DNA of 64,000 nucleotides, taken from the NCBI GenBank assembly GCA_965203525.1, contig OZ241898.1, forward strand, positions 4,836,001 to 4,900,000, given 5' to 3'. This document shows positions 44,616 to 53,343 of the stretch, one piece after another. Each line of letters begins with the position of its first letter. The stretch's first letter is position 1. Both the position numbers and the translations under genes were made by a program. Source of the DNA: WTFV01 sp965203525. Its GTDB lineage: Bacteria; Acidobacteriota; Vicinamibacteria; Vicinamibacterales; UBA8438. The notes under the pieces are model-generated. The model had not been told where the DNA came from. It ran no database searches and saw only the letters and a list, made by a program, of their open reading frames with translations.

Positions 44616-45166
44616 CCTTCTCCCCGTGTCGGTTTCAAGATGCCGCGGAGACGCAGCCGGGCCTTGTGCACCTGCGACTTGGAGGTGCCGACGGCGATGC
44701 CCAGCAGCGCGGCGATCTCCCGGTGTTCGTATCCCTCGACGTCGTGCAGCACGAACGCGGCCCGGCATCCGTCCGGAAGCCGCGCGATCGCCCGTTCCAG
44801 ATCCAGACGGGTGATCGGACTCGCGGCGCGGGAGCGCGGCGCCGCCGCCGCGGCTTCCTCCGCCAGCGGTCCCGTCACCGCGTCCTGCCGGGCCGCGCGG
44901 CTCCGCAGATGATCGAGACAGCGGTTGACCGCCAGCCGGTGCAGCCAGGTCGAAAGCGCCGCTTCGCGCCGGAAGCCGCCCAGCTTCCGGTAGGCCTGCA
45001 GGAAGACGTCCTGCAGCAGTTCTTCCGCCTCCGCCGCGTTGCCGGTGAACCGGTAGGCCAGCGAATAGATCCGCCGCGCGTGGGTGCGGTAGAGCGACTC
45101 GAAGGCCGTTCGTTCGGCGCCCGCCACGGCCGGCGCAGGGACTTCCATCGCTTGCGTCTCGACCAT
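44612..45166 (-). CDS. ECF sigma-70 factor
   Basis: 184 residues. Region 2 is at about 25-90 (FESLYRTHARRIYSLAYRFTGNAAEAEELLQDVFLQAYRKL...STWLHRLAVNRCLDHLRS) and region 4 at about 120-175 (LERAIARLPDGCRAAFVLHDVEGYEHREIAALLGIAVGTSKSQVHKARLRLR). ATG 45166 was preferred to an upstream in-frame ATG because region 2 begins at the usual distance. Directs transcription in response to an envelope signal relayed by the anti-sigma; targets unknown. Confidence 0.93.
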   Translation of the reverse strand: MVETQAMEVPAPAVAGAERTAFESLYRTHARRIYSLAYRFTGNAAEAEELLQDVFLQAYRKLGGFRREAALSTWLHRLAVNRCLDHLRSRAARQDAVTGPLAEEAAAAAPRSRAASPITRLDLERAIARLPDGCRAAFVLHDVEGYEHREIAALLGIAVGTSKSQVHKARLRLRGILKPTRGEG

Positions 45167-45391
45167 CACTGTATGGGACGGCGCCGGAGGGCCGCGGGTT
45201 GCCCGCGCCGGCGGCCGGTCGAAGAAACGGCGCCCGGCCACGCGGCGCGGCGGGATTCCAGGACGGCGGGTCGTTCCAGCGGGCGCTTGCGTCGTCGTGA
45301 TCCGGTACGATCAGCCCGTCGTGACCAGATCGCGCAACGTCCCGATCTCTGCGGCCCGGTGCGAGCCGCTGCCGTCCTGATTCCAAATCCC

Positions 45392-47257
45392 ATGGCTGCG
45401 CCACCCCGCACCGCCCGCCTGCCGCGCGTCCTCGGGTGCCTCCACAAGGCCGAAGAGCTGCTTGCCGCGGGCGCCCTGGCCGCGATGGCGCTGCTGCCGC
45501 TGGCCGAGATCGTCGTCCGCCCGATCGTCACGGGAGGCATTCCCGGATCCATTCCGTTCGTGCAGCACCTCACGCTGTGGGTCGCGTTCCTGGGAGCCGG
45601 CATCGCGGCGCGCCGGAACAAGCTGATCGCGCTCGCCACCGCCACCTTCATTCCCGACGGGACGGCGCGGCGGGCCGCGCGGGCGTTCGCCGCGACGGTG
45701 GGCGCGGCGGTCTCCGCGCTGCTCGCCCGCTCGGCGCTCGACGTGGTCGCCATCGAGATGGAAGTGGGCGGCGAGATCGCGCTCGGGGCGCCGTCCTGGG
45801 CCTTCCAGCTAGTGCTGCCGCTCGGGTTCGGGGTCATCGCGGCGCGGCTCGGATGGCGGGCCGGCGGATGGGGCGCCCGCGCGGCGGCGGCGGCCGGGAT
45901 CCTCGCCGGCGTCTGGCTGAGCGGAACCGGCGCCGCGTGCGGGGCCGGCGAGGAGACCGCCTGCGTGCTGTCCGGCGGTCCGGGGTGGCCGTGGGTGGTG
46001 CTGGTCGTGCTCGCGGCGCTGGCCGGGGCGCCGATCTTCACCGTGCTCGCGGGCGCGGCGGTCTTCCTCTACCTGGTCGACGCGTTCGATCCGGCGGCGG
46101 TGCCGCTGTACGCCTACGACCTGGCGACCGAGCCGCACCTGCCGTCGATCCCGCTCTTCACGCTGACCGGGTTCATCCTCGCCCAGGGGCAGTCGTCCGA
46201 ACGGCTGCTGCGGGTGTTCCGGGCGCTGGTCGGCTGGATGCCGGGAGGCACGGCGGTGGTCTGCGCCGTCGTCTGCGCGTTCTTCACCATCTTCACCGGC
46301 GGCTCCGGCGTCACGATCCTGGCCCTCGGCGGGCTGCTGCTGCCGGCGCTGCTGAAGGACGGCTACCGCGACCGGTTCTCCGTCGGCCTGCTGACCGCGT
46401 CCGGATCGCTCGGGCTGCTGCTGCCGCCGGCGATGCCGCTGATCCTGTACGCCATCGTCGCGCAGACCGCGCCGGAGAACCTGTTCGTCGGCGGCATCCT
46501 GCCGGGCGTGCTGCTCGTCGCGCTGGTGGCCGCCTGGGGGATGCGCGAAGGGATCGTCACCGGCGCCGGCCGCCACCCCTTCGCGGCGGCGGAGGCGCGC
46601 CGGGCGCTGTGGGCGGCGAAGTGGGAGCTGGCCCTGCCGGCGGTCGTGCTGGGGGCGCTCTTCAGCGGACGCGCGACGCTGGTGGAGACGGCCGCCCTCA
46701 CCGCCCTCTACGCGGCGATCGTCACCGGGCTGGTCCACCGCGACTTCCGGCCCGGCCCCGGCCTGCGGCAGGCGTTCCGGGAGTGCGTGGTGCTGATCGG
46801 CGGCGTGCTGATCATCCTGGGCGTGGCGAAGGGGTTCACCGCCTACATGGTGGACGTCGACGTTCCGTTCCGGCTGCTGGAGTGGACGCAGGCGCGCATC
46901 GAGTCGCCGCTGCTGTTCCTTCTCGCGCTCAACGTCTTCCTGCTGATCGTCGGCTGCGTGATGGACATCTTCTCGGCCATCGTCGTCGTGGTGCCGCTCA
47001 TCAGCGCGATCGGGGCGGCGTACGGCATCGATCCGGTGCACCTCGGCATCATCTTCGTCGCCAACCTGGAACTGGGCTACCTGACCCCGCCGGTCGGGCT
47101 GAACCTGTTCCTCGCCTCGTACCGCTTCGACCGCCCGCTGCTGGAGGTCTACCGCGCGTCGGTGCCGCTGCTGGCGATCCTGGGGCTCGGCGTGCTGGTC
47201 ATCACCTACTTCCCGTGGCTCACGCTTGGGTTGCTGGAGCTGGTCGGGCGACAATGA
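45392..47257 (+). CDS. TRAP transporter fused permease (DctQ-DctM)
   Basis: 621 residues. The first 190 are a DctQ-like small subunit (four helices, LWVAFLGAGIAARRNKLIAL). The rest is the DctM large subunit, with FTLTGFILAQGQSSERL, FTIFTGGSGVTILALGGLLLPAL, GSLGLLLPPAMPLILYAIVAQ and NLELGYLTPPVGLNLF. Such fusions import organic acids using a periplasmic binding protein; none is adjacent here, so the DctP must be elsewhere or the next gene's product is unrelated. Starts 225 bp from the divergent sigma gene. Confidence 0.93.
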   Translation: MAAPPRTARLPRVLGCLHKAEELLAAGALAAMALLPLAEIVVRPIVTGGIPGSIPFVQHLTLWVAFLGAGIAARRNKLIALATATFIPDGTARRAARAFAATVGAAVSALLARSALDVVAIEMEVGGEIALGAPSWAFQLVLPLGFGVIAARLGWRAGGWGARAAAAAGILAGVWLSGTGAACGAGEETACVLSGGPGWPWVVLVVLAALAGAPIFTVLAGAAVFLYLVDAFDPAAVPLYAYDLATEPHLPSIPLFTLTGFILAQGQSSERLLRVFRALVGWMPGGTAVVCAVVCAFFTIFTGGSGVTILALGGLLLPALLKDGYRDRFSVGLLTASGSLGLLLPPAMPLILYAIVAQTAPENLFVGGILPGVLLVALVAAWGMREGIVTGAGRHPFAAAEARRALWAAKWELALPAVVLGALFSGRATLVETAALTALYAAIVTGLVHRDFRPGPGLRQAFRECVVLIGGVLIILGVAKGFTAYMVDVDVPFRLLEWTQARIESPLLFLLALNVFLLIVGCVMDIFSAIVVVVPLISAIGAAYGIDPVHLGIIFVANLELGYLTPPVGLNLFLASYRFDRPLLEVYRASVPLLAILGLGVLVITYFPWLTLGLLELVGRQ

Positions 47258-47349
47258 GGCCGGGCGGCGCGCGGGAAGGTCCGGGCGCGGGCGTCACACG
47301 CCGGACCCGTTTCGCGGACGGGCCGGAGAAATCGAAGGGGGATTGCACG

Positions 47350-48462
47350 ATGCGGAACGGTCTGCGTACGGGGTCGACGCCGGCGGGCCTGCTGCTCGCG
47401 CTGGCGGCGTTCGGCGGCGCGGCGTTTCCGGTACTCGGCGCGGGTCCGCCGCCGGCCAGGTCCGCGCCGGCCGGGCCGGTGGCGGCCGGGCAGGACGACG
47501 CCGGCGGGGAGGAGAGGCGTCTGGCCAACGTCCGGCAGCTCACCTTCGGGGGCGAGAACGCCGAGGCCTACTTCTCGTTCGACGGGACGCGGATCATCTT
47601 CCAGTCGACCCGCGCCGGGGTGCCGTGCGACCAGATCTTCACGATGAACCTCGACGGTTCGGACCAGCGGATGGTGAGCACCGGCGCCGGCCGCACCACC
47701 TGCGGGTACTTCTACCCGGACGGCGAGTCGATCCTCTACGCGTCGACGCACCTCGGCGACGCCGCGTGCCCTCCGCCGCCGAGCTTCCGGATGGGCTACG
47801 TGTGGGCCATCTACGACTCGTTCGACATCTTCCGCGCGGCGCCGGACGGCAGCGGGCTGACGCGGCTCACCGACGCGCCGGGTTACGACGCCGAGGCGAC
47901 CGTCGGGCCGGACGGCCGCATCGTCTTCACCAGCGTCCGGGACGGCGACATGGAGATCTACTCCATGAACGGCGACGGTTCCGACGTGCGCCGGCTGACG
48001 CGCCGGCAGGGGCCGGACGGCGGGGCGTTCTTCTCGCCCGACGGCTCGCGGATCGTCTTCCGGGGCCGGCAGATCCCGGACGGCGCGGAGTACGACGACT
48101 ACAAGCGGCTGCTCGATCGGGGGCTGTGGCGCCCGACCGCGGTCGAGGTGTTCGTGATGGACGCCGACGGAAGCAACCTGCGGCAGGTGACCGACTTCGG
48201 CGGGGCGAGCTTCGCCCCGTACTGGCACCCCGACGGCGAGCGCATCATCTTCTCGTCGAACCTGCACAACCCGGACGGCCGCAACTTCGATCTGTTCCTG
48301 ATCGGCGTCGACGGCTCCGGGCTGGAGCGGATCACCTTCAACGGCACGTTCGACGGCTTCCCGATGTTTTCGCCGGACGGCACGAAGCTCGTCTTCGCCT
48401 CCAACCGCGACGCGGCGGCGGAAGGCGACACCAACGTCTTCCTCGCCGACTGGGTGGACTGA
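47350..48462 (+). CDS. TolB-like WD40 beta-propeller secreted protein
   Basis: 370 residues. A signal-like N-terminus (PAGLLLALAAFGGAAFPVLG) is followed by propeller blades of the PD40 type: FSFDGTRIIFQST, YPDGESILYAST, VGPDGRIVFTSVRDGDMEIY, FSPDGSRIVFRG, HPDGERIIFSSN and FSPDGTKLVFASN, alternating with DGSDQRM, DGSGLTRLT and DGSNLRQVT loops. It is a TolB-type propeller without the N-terminal TolB domain, probably periplasmic. Confidence 0.9.
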   Translation: MRNGLRTGSTPAGLLLALAAFGGAAFPVLGAGPPPARSAPAGPVAAGQDDAGGEERRLANVRQLTFGGENAEAYFSFDGTRIIFQSTRAGVPCDQIFTMNLDGSDQRMVSTGAGRTTCGYFYPDGESILYASTHLGDAACPPPPSFRMGYVWAIYDSFDIFRAAPDGSGLTRLTDAPGYDAEATVGPDGRIVFTSVRDGDMEIYSMNGDGSDVRRLTRRQGPDGGAFFSPDGSRIVFRGRQIPDGAEYDDYKRLLDRGLWRPTAVEVFVMDADGSNLRQVTDFGGASFAPYWHPDGERIIFSSNLHNPDGRNFDLFLIGVDGSGLERITFNGTFDGFPMFSPDGTKLVFASNRDAAAEGDTNVFLADWVD

Positions 48463-48544
48463 CGGCAGGTCGCCGGATCGCGCGCAACCCGATCCGCTGG
48501 CCGCCGCCGGCGGGCGCGTGTTCGAGCCGGCCGATGCGGGACGC

Positions 48545-49162
48545 ATGGCGATGACCCGGCACCAGGACCCGCGGCGGGCGCGCGCTCCGGCGCGTCCCGG
48601 GACCGGCCCGCGGATCACGGCGTTGCGCATCCCCGCCGTCAAGCTGCTGACCCCGGCGCGGCACGGCGACCGCCGCGGCTTCTTCTCGGAGGTCTACAAT
48701 AGGCTGGCGCTCGCCGCGGCCGGCATCGACGTCGAGTTCGTGCAGGACAATCATTCCCTGTCGGCCGGGAAAGGGACGGTGCGCGGCCTGCACTTCCAGA
48801 CCCCGCCGTGCGCGCAGCACAAGCTGGTGCGCGTGACGCGGGGGGCGGCGTTCGACGTGGCCGTCGATCTGCGCCGGGCCTCGCCCACCTACGGCCGGCA
48901 CGCGGGCGTCGTGCTGTCGGCCGCCGCGTGGAACCAGGTACTGGTGCCGGTCGGCTTCGCCCACGGGTTCATGACCCTCGAGCCGGACACCGAGGTGGTC
49001 TACAAGGTGAGCGACTACTACTCGCCGGCGCACGACCGGGGGCTGCTGTGGAACGATCCGGCGCTCGGCATCGAGTGGCCGGTTCCGGAAGCCGACGCCG
49101 TCCTCTCGGACCGGGACCGCCGGCAGCCGCGGCTCGCGGACGTCGGGACGCCGTTCGCCTGA
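48545..49162 (+). CDS. rfbC: dTDP-4-dehydrorhamnose 3,5-epimerase
   Basis: 205 residues from ATG 48545 (48551 is equally possible). The cupin enzyme converts dTDP-4-keto-6-deoxyglucose to the rhamnose precursor. Visible are GDRRGFFSEVYN, VQDNHSLSAGKGTVRGLHFQTPP (catalytic His), FDVAVDLRRASPTYG, PVGFAHGFMTLEPDTEVVYKVSDYY and GLLWNDPALGIEWP. The long Arg/Ala/Pro N-terminus before ITALRIPAV is unusual, so translation may start later. It is followed by rfbB in the same direction. Confidence 0.93.
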   Translation: MAMTRHQDPRRARAPARPGTGPRITALRIPAVKLLTPARHGDRRGFFSEVYNRLALAAAGIDVEFVQDNHSLSAGKGTVRGLHFQTPPCAQHKLVRVTRGAAFDVAVDLRRASPTYGRHAGVVLSAAAWNQVLVPVGFAHGFMTLEPDTEVVYKVSDYYSPAHDRGLLWNDPALGIEWPVPEADAVLSDRDRRQPRLADVGTPFA

Positions 49163-49300
49163 CCGGAGCGGCCGCTCGTCGATGCCGCCATCGCTCCGGG
49201 ACGCGCGGCCCCGTCCCTGTTCGCCCGCAACGCGCCGGACCGCGGTTCGGCAGGTCCGCGGGCGCGGGTCCCGGAATCACGCCGCGGCGGACGAACGGAC

Positions 49301-50353
49301 GTGAAGTTCCTGATCACGGGCGGGGCGGGGTTCATCGGCTCCTGCGTGGTGCGGCGGTTGGTGGCGGCCGGCGAGCAGGTGGTGACGCTCGACGCGCTCA
49401 CCTACGCCGGCCGCGTCGAATCGCTCGGCGCGGCCCTGAAGGCCCCGAACCACGATCTGCGGCGCGCCGACGTCCGGGACGCGGGGGCCGTGCGCCGCGT
49501 CTTCCGCGACACGCGGCCCGACGCGGTGATCCACCTCGCCGCCGAGTCCCACGTCGACCGTTCGATCGACAGCCCCATGGACTTCGTGACCACCAACGTC
49601 CAGGGCACGGTGACGCTGCTCGAGGCGGCGGCCGAACACTGGCGGGGCCTGGCGCCGGCGGCGCGGGACGCCTTCCGCTTCCTGCACGTATCGACCGACG
49701 AGGTCTACGGATCGCTCGGGGCCGCGGGGGTCTTCACCGAGACGACGCCGTACCGGCCCAACTCGCCCTACGCGGCGAGCAAGGCGGCCGCGGACCACTT
49801 CGCCCGGGCCTGGCGCCGCACCTTCGGCCTGCCGGTCCTGATCAGCCATTGCTCCAACAACTACGGGCCCCGCCAGATGCCGGAGAAGCTGGTTCCGGTG
49901 GCCATCCTGGCCGCCCTGGAGGGACGGCCGATCCCGATGTACGGCGACGGCCGCAACGTGCGGGACTGGCTCTACGTCGAGGACCACGCCCGCGCGCTCG
50001 AGGCGATCGTGCGCCGGGGAAAGCCGGGCGGGATCTACAACGTGGGGGCCGGCGCGGAGACGACGAACCTCGATCTGGTGCGGGCCGTCTGCGGCTGGAT
50101 GGACGATCTCGTTCCCGACAGCCCGCATCGCCCGCACGCCGATCTCGTCACCTTCGTGGCGGATCGCCCGGGCCACGACCGCCGCTACGCCATCGACACG
50201 GGCCGGGTGCGCCGGGAACTCGGATGGCGGCCGGCCGTCGATCTGCGCGCGGGCCTCGGACGCACCGTCCGCTGGTATCTGGAGAACCGCTGGTGGTGGC
50301 GGGGCGTTCGCGAAGGGGGATTCGAGGATCGGCGGCGCCAGGGGGTCATCTGA
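49301..50353 (+). CDS. rfbB: dTDP-glucose 4,6-dehydratase
   Basis: 350 residues, GTG start. It is an SDR enzyme: TGGAGFIG NAD motif at residues 6-13, HLAAESHVDRSIDSP, HVSTDEVYGSLG (catalytic Thr-Asp-Glu), YAASKAA (Tyr-x3-Lys) and SNNYGPRQMPEKLVP, then RDWLYVEDHARAL. It makes dTDP-4-keto-6-deoxyglucose, the substrate of RfbC, for surface polysaccharide. rfbA and rfbD are not in this window. Confidence 0.96.
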   Translation: MKFLITGGAGFIGSCVVRRLVAAGEQVVTLDALTYAGRVESLGAALKAPNHDLRRADVRDAGAVRRVFRDTRPDAVIHLAAESHVDRSIDSPMDFVTTNVQGTVTLLEAAAEHWRGLAPAARDAFRFLHVSTDEVYGSLGAAGVFTETTPYRPNSPYAASKAAADHFARAWRRTFGLPVLISHCSNNYGPRQMPEKLVPVAILAALEGRPIPMYGDGRNVRDWLYVEDHARALEAIVRRGKPGGIYNVGAGAETTNLDLVRAVCGWMDDLVPDSPHRPHADLVTFVADRPGHDRRYAIDTGRVRRELGWRPAVDLRAGLGRTVRWYLENRWWWRGVREGGFEDRRRQGVI

Positions 50354-50390
50354 TGGACACACATACTGTCCGTCAAGCAGAATACAGCGC

Positions 50391-51122
50391 GTGCGGCTCC
50401 CGTTTCTCGACCGTGTCCGCGAGCTGACCCGCTGCTGGACGACATGCGCAGCGCCGTGCAGGCCAACACGCTGCTCGCGCTGATCGGCTCCGGGTGCCAT
50501 CGGCTCAGCGAACTCGGCGGCCGCGTCGGCCAGCCGGCCACCAGCCTGAGCCGCCCCCTGGGCCGGTTGATCGATCTGGGCTACCTGCGGCGCGAGGTTC
50601 CCTTCGGCGAGAGCGTCCGCTCGACCAGACGCAGCCTGTACCGCCTGGACGATCCCTTCCTGCTGTTCTGGTACCGGTTCGTCGCGCCGAACCGGTCGCG
50701 CCTCGAAGTCGACCTGGTCGAGCCGGTCCGCGCGGACGTGCTCGCCCGGCTGGCCGGACGTGGCGGAAGTATGGGAAGAACTGGCCCGGCGTTCGACGCC
50801 GCGCGTGGCGGTCGACGGGCTGCGCTGGAGCCCCGCGGCGCGCTGGTGGGGCGGGGGCGTCGACGGCGCGCCGCTGGAGATCGACGTCGTGGCCGAGTCC
50901 GCGGACGGGCGTCACCTGCTGCTCGGCGAAGCGAAGTGGTCGGATCGTTCCGACGCCGCGGGCATACTCGCCGGGCTCGTCCGCAAGGCGCAACGCATCC
51001 CCTTCCGGCGCGGGCGCCGGCTGCACTACGCGCTCTGGCTGAAACGCCCGGCCGGCGGCCGCGTGGACGGGGCCTCCGTCATCGGGCCGGACACGGTGCT
51101 GGCGGCGTCCCCGGGGACGTGA
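50391..51122 (+). pseudogene. DUF234-type archaeal-like ATPase, internally deleted and frameshifted
   Basis: GTG 50391 reads RLPFLDRVRELTR, the usual first residues of these ATPases, but the P-loop and core are gone. From 50444 the frame matches the C-terminal part: LSELGGRVGQPATSLSRPLGRL (winged helix), DPFLLFWYRFVAPNRSRLE and the DUF234 region. Near 50755 the frame changes, and the nuclease-like tail continues from 50760 as PLEIDVVAESADGRHLLLGEAKW. This is a relic of a two-step decay. Confidence 0.75.
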
Positions 51123-51235
51123 CGCCGCGCGCCCGCTTCCGAACGTTCCGAACCCCCGGGCCGGCCGGCGCGCCGTGCTAGCATGGTGGCTTCGTCCGGG
51201 GGGCCGGGCCGGCGTTCAGGAACGAGGCGGTCATC

Positions 51236-52876
51236 ATGCATGTCAACGTGAAGCTGTCGTACGCGCCGGCGTCGCTGGTTGCCGTTGCCGGGCTTCTCGC
51301 GGGCGCACTCGCCGCGCCGGGGGCGGCGGCCGCGCGGCGCGACGCGCCGTTGATCGCGGCGGTCAAGGCGGCCGACGTCGACGCGGTGCGTTCGCTGATC
51401 GTCGATCGGGGCGTCGACGTCAACCAGGCCGCGCCCGACGGCGCCACCGCGCTGCACTGGGCGGTGCACCGGAACGACGCCGCCCTGGTCGATCTCCTGC
51501 TCGCGGCCGGCGCCGGCGTCTCGACCGCCAACCGCTATGGCGTGCAGCCGATTTCGCTCGCCGCCGAGAACGGCGACGCCGGGATCCTGGAAGCGCTGCT
51601 GGCGGCCGGGGCCGATCCGAACGCCGCGCTGCCGGGGGGCGAGACGGTGCTGATGACCGCCGCGCGCACCGGCGACGCCGAGGCGGTTCGGGTGTTGCTC
51701 GTGCGCGGGGCCGACCCGAACCTGCGCGACGGCTTCCGGGGCCAGACCGCGTTGATGTGGGCGGCGGCCCGCAACAACGCCGGCGCCGCGCACGCGCTGG
51801 CCGAGCTGGGCGCCGACGTGCGCGCGAAGACCGGGACGGTGGCGCGGGCGCCGCTCGGCAACCGCCTGTTCTACGCGCCGCCACCGACCGGCTTCACCGC
51901 GCTGCTGTTCGCCGCCCGCGGCGGTCACGTCGAGGCCGTGCGGGTGTTGCTGGCGGCCGGCGCCGACGTCGACGACACGCTGTCGGACGGGCAGAGCGCG
52001 CTGGTCGTGGCGGTGGCCAACGCCAACTGGGAGCTGGCCGGCTACCTGCTCGACCGCGGGGCCGACCCGAACCTGGCCGGAGCCGGCTGGAACGCGCTGC
52101 ACCAGCTCGTGCGCACGCGCCGGATGAACACCGGCTTCGGGTTCCCCGGGCCCATCCCGAGCGGCAGCGTCGACAGCATCGACGTGCTGAAGAAGATGAT
52201 CGCCGCCGGCGGCGACGTCAACGCGCGGATGACCGTCAACGGCATGAAGGACGGCCAGCGCAACCGCCTCAACCGGCTGGGCGCGACCCCCTTCTTCCTG
52301 GCCGCCAAGGTGACCGACACCGAGGCGCTGCGGGTGCTGGTGGACGCCGGCGCCGATGCGACGATACCGAACGCCGACGGCACGACGCCGCTGATGGTGG
52401 CGGCCGGGGTCGCCATCTGGAATCCGGGCGAGGACGGCGGGTCGCTGCCGGGCCAGGAGGACGAGGTGCTCGAGGCGGTGAAGATGTGCGTCGAGCTCGG
52501 CAACGACGTCAACGCCGCGAACTACCGGGGGATGACGGCGCTGCACGGCGCCGCCTTCCGGGGCGCGAACGGCGTCGTCGAGTACCTCGTTGCGCAGGGC
52601 GCCGACCTGGACGCGCGCACCGCCCTCGGCTACTCGCCGCTCGCCGTTGCCGACGGGTTCAGCTACTCGGACTTCTACAAGGCGCAGAAGCACACCGCGG
52701 CGCTGCTCCGCGAGCTGATGGCGGACCGCGGCATCCCGGCCGACGGCGAGGGCCACGCCATCCCGGGCACGCTCTGCTTCGACTGCCTGCAGACCCGCCG
52801 CGACCAGATCGAGGCGCGCGTCGAGTGGGAGGCCGAGCTCGAAGCCGAGTTCAAGGCGCAGCTCGCCGCGAAGTAG
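51236..52876 (+). CDS. secreted ankyrin-repeat protein
   Basis: 546 residues with a signal segment (ASLVAVAGLLAGALAAPGAAA). About ten ankyrin repeats follow (GATALHWAVHRNDAALVDLLL, GETVLMTAARTGDAEAVRVLL, GQTALMWAAARNNAGAA and so on). Between about 290 and 345 the repeats are interrupted by a longer loop (NTGFGFPGPIPSGSVDSID). A C-terminal segment contains a CFDCLQTRRDQ motif and a charged helix. Ankyrin stacks bind proteins; periplasmic ankyrins are known but uncommon. RBS AGGAACGAGG. Confidence 0.88.
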   Translation: MHVNVKLSYAPASLVAVAGLLAGALAAPGAAAARRDAPLIAAVKAADVDAVRSLIVDRGVDVNQAAPDGATALHWAVHRNDAALVDLLLAAGAGVSTANRYGVQPISLAAENGDAGILEALLAAGADPNAALPGGETVLMTAARTGDAEAVRVLLVRGADPNLRDGFRGQTALMWAAARNNAGAAHALAELGADVRAKTGTVARAPLGNRLFYAPPPTGFTALLFAARGGHVEAVRVLLAAGADVDDTLSDGQSALVVAVANANWELAGYLLDRGADPNLAGAGWNALHQLVRTRRMNTGFGFPGPIPSGSVDSIDVLKKMIAAGGDVNARMTVNGMKDGQRNRLNRLGATPFFLAAKVTDTEALRVLVDAGADATIPNADGTTPLMVAAGVAIWNPGEDGGSLPGQEDEVLEAVKMCVELGNDVNAANYRGMTALHGAAFRGANGVVEYLVAQGADLDARTALGYSPLAVADGFSYSDFYKAQKHTAALLRELMADRGIPADGEGHAIPGTLCFDCLQTRRDQIEARVEWEAELEAEFKAQLAAK

Positions 52877-53343
52877 GCGGCTCGGCCACTGAGCGGCCCG
52901 GCGCACCGGGTGCCGGATCCGGCGGCGCCGGCCGGGACCCGTAACGGCCAGACGGTCGGAGTGCGGATCGACTTCGACCACCGGACGAGCGCGGCGGCCG
53001 TTCACCCGTGCGCAGCGGCGGCCGGCGGGGCGGGGACGCGCTCCCGCATGTAGTCCATCAGGCTCGGTATGCCCGGCTCCCGGGTCGAAACGGGCCCAGA
53101 CCGCTCGTCGGCTCCATTCTCGCAGTATAGCGGCCGGCGCCGAATGCGGCGGGCTTGCGCCGCGCACCGTTACGGCCGGAGCATCCGCGGTTCGGCCGGG
53201 CGCAGCCGGGTCGAAACGGTGCGGGGCGGTCCCGGCGGCGCGCGGACGCGGGTGGTAAGATGGCGCCCATGACGCCGTTGCAGCCGGCGGCGCACGCGCC
53301 GGCGTCGGCCGCAACGGTTGTTCCAACCCCCGAGGGGGAATGA
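52877..53343. other. gap between the ankyrin and AAA genes
   Basis: It holds a minus-strand relic tail, REPGIPSLMDYMRERVPA, ending near 53010; a CCGGGTCGAAACGG direct repeat near 53080 and 53207; and a plus-strand 24-codon ORF (ATG 53269, stop 53341-53343) that begins just after a TAAGAT box and runs into the AAA start as ATGAATGG. That leader ORF could be translated ahead of the ATPase. Confidence 0.4.
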
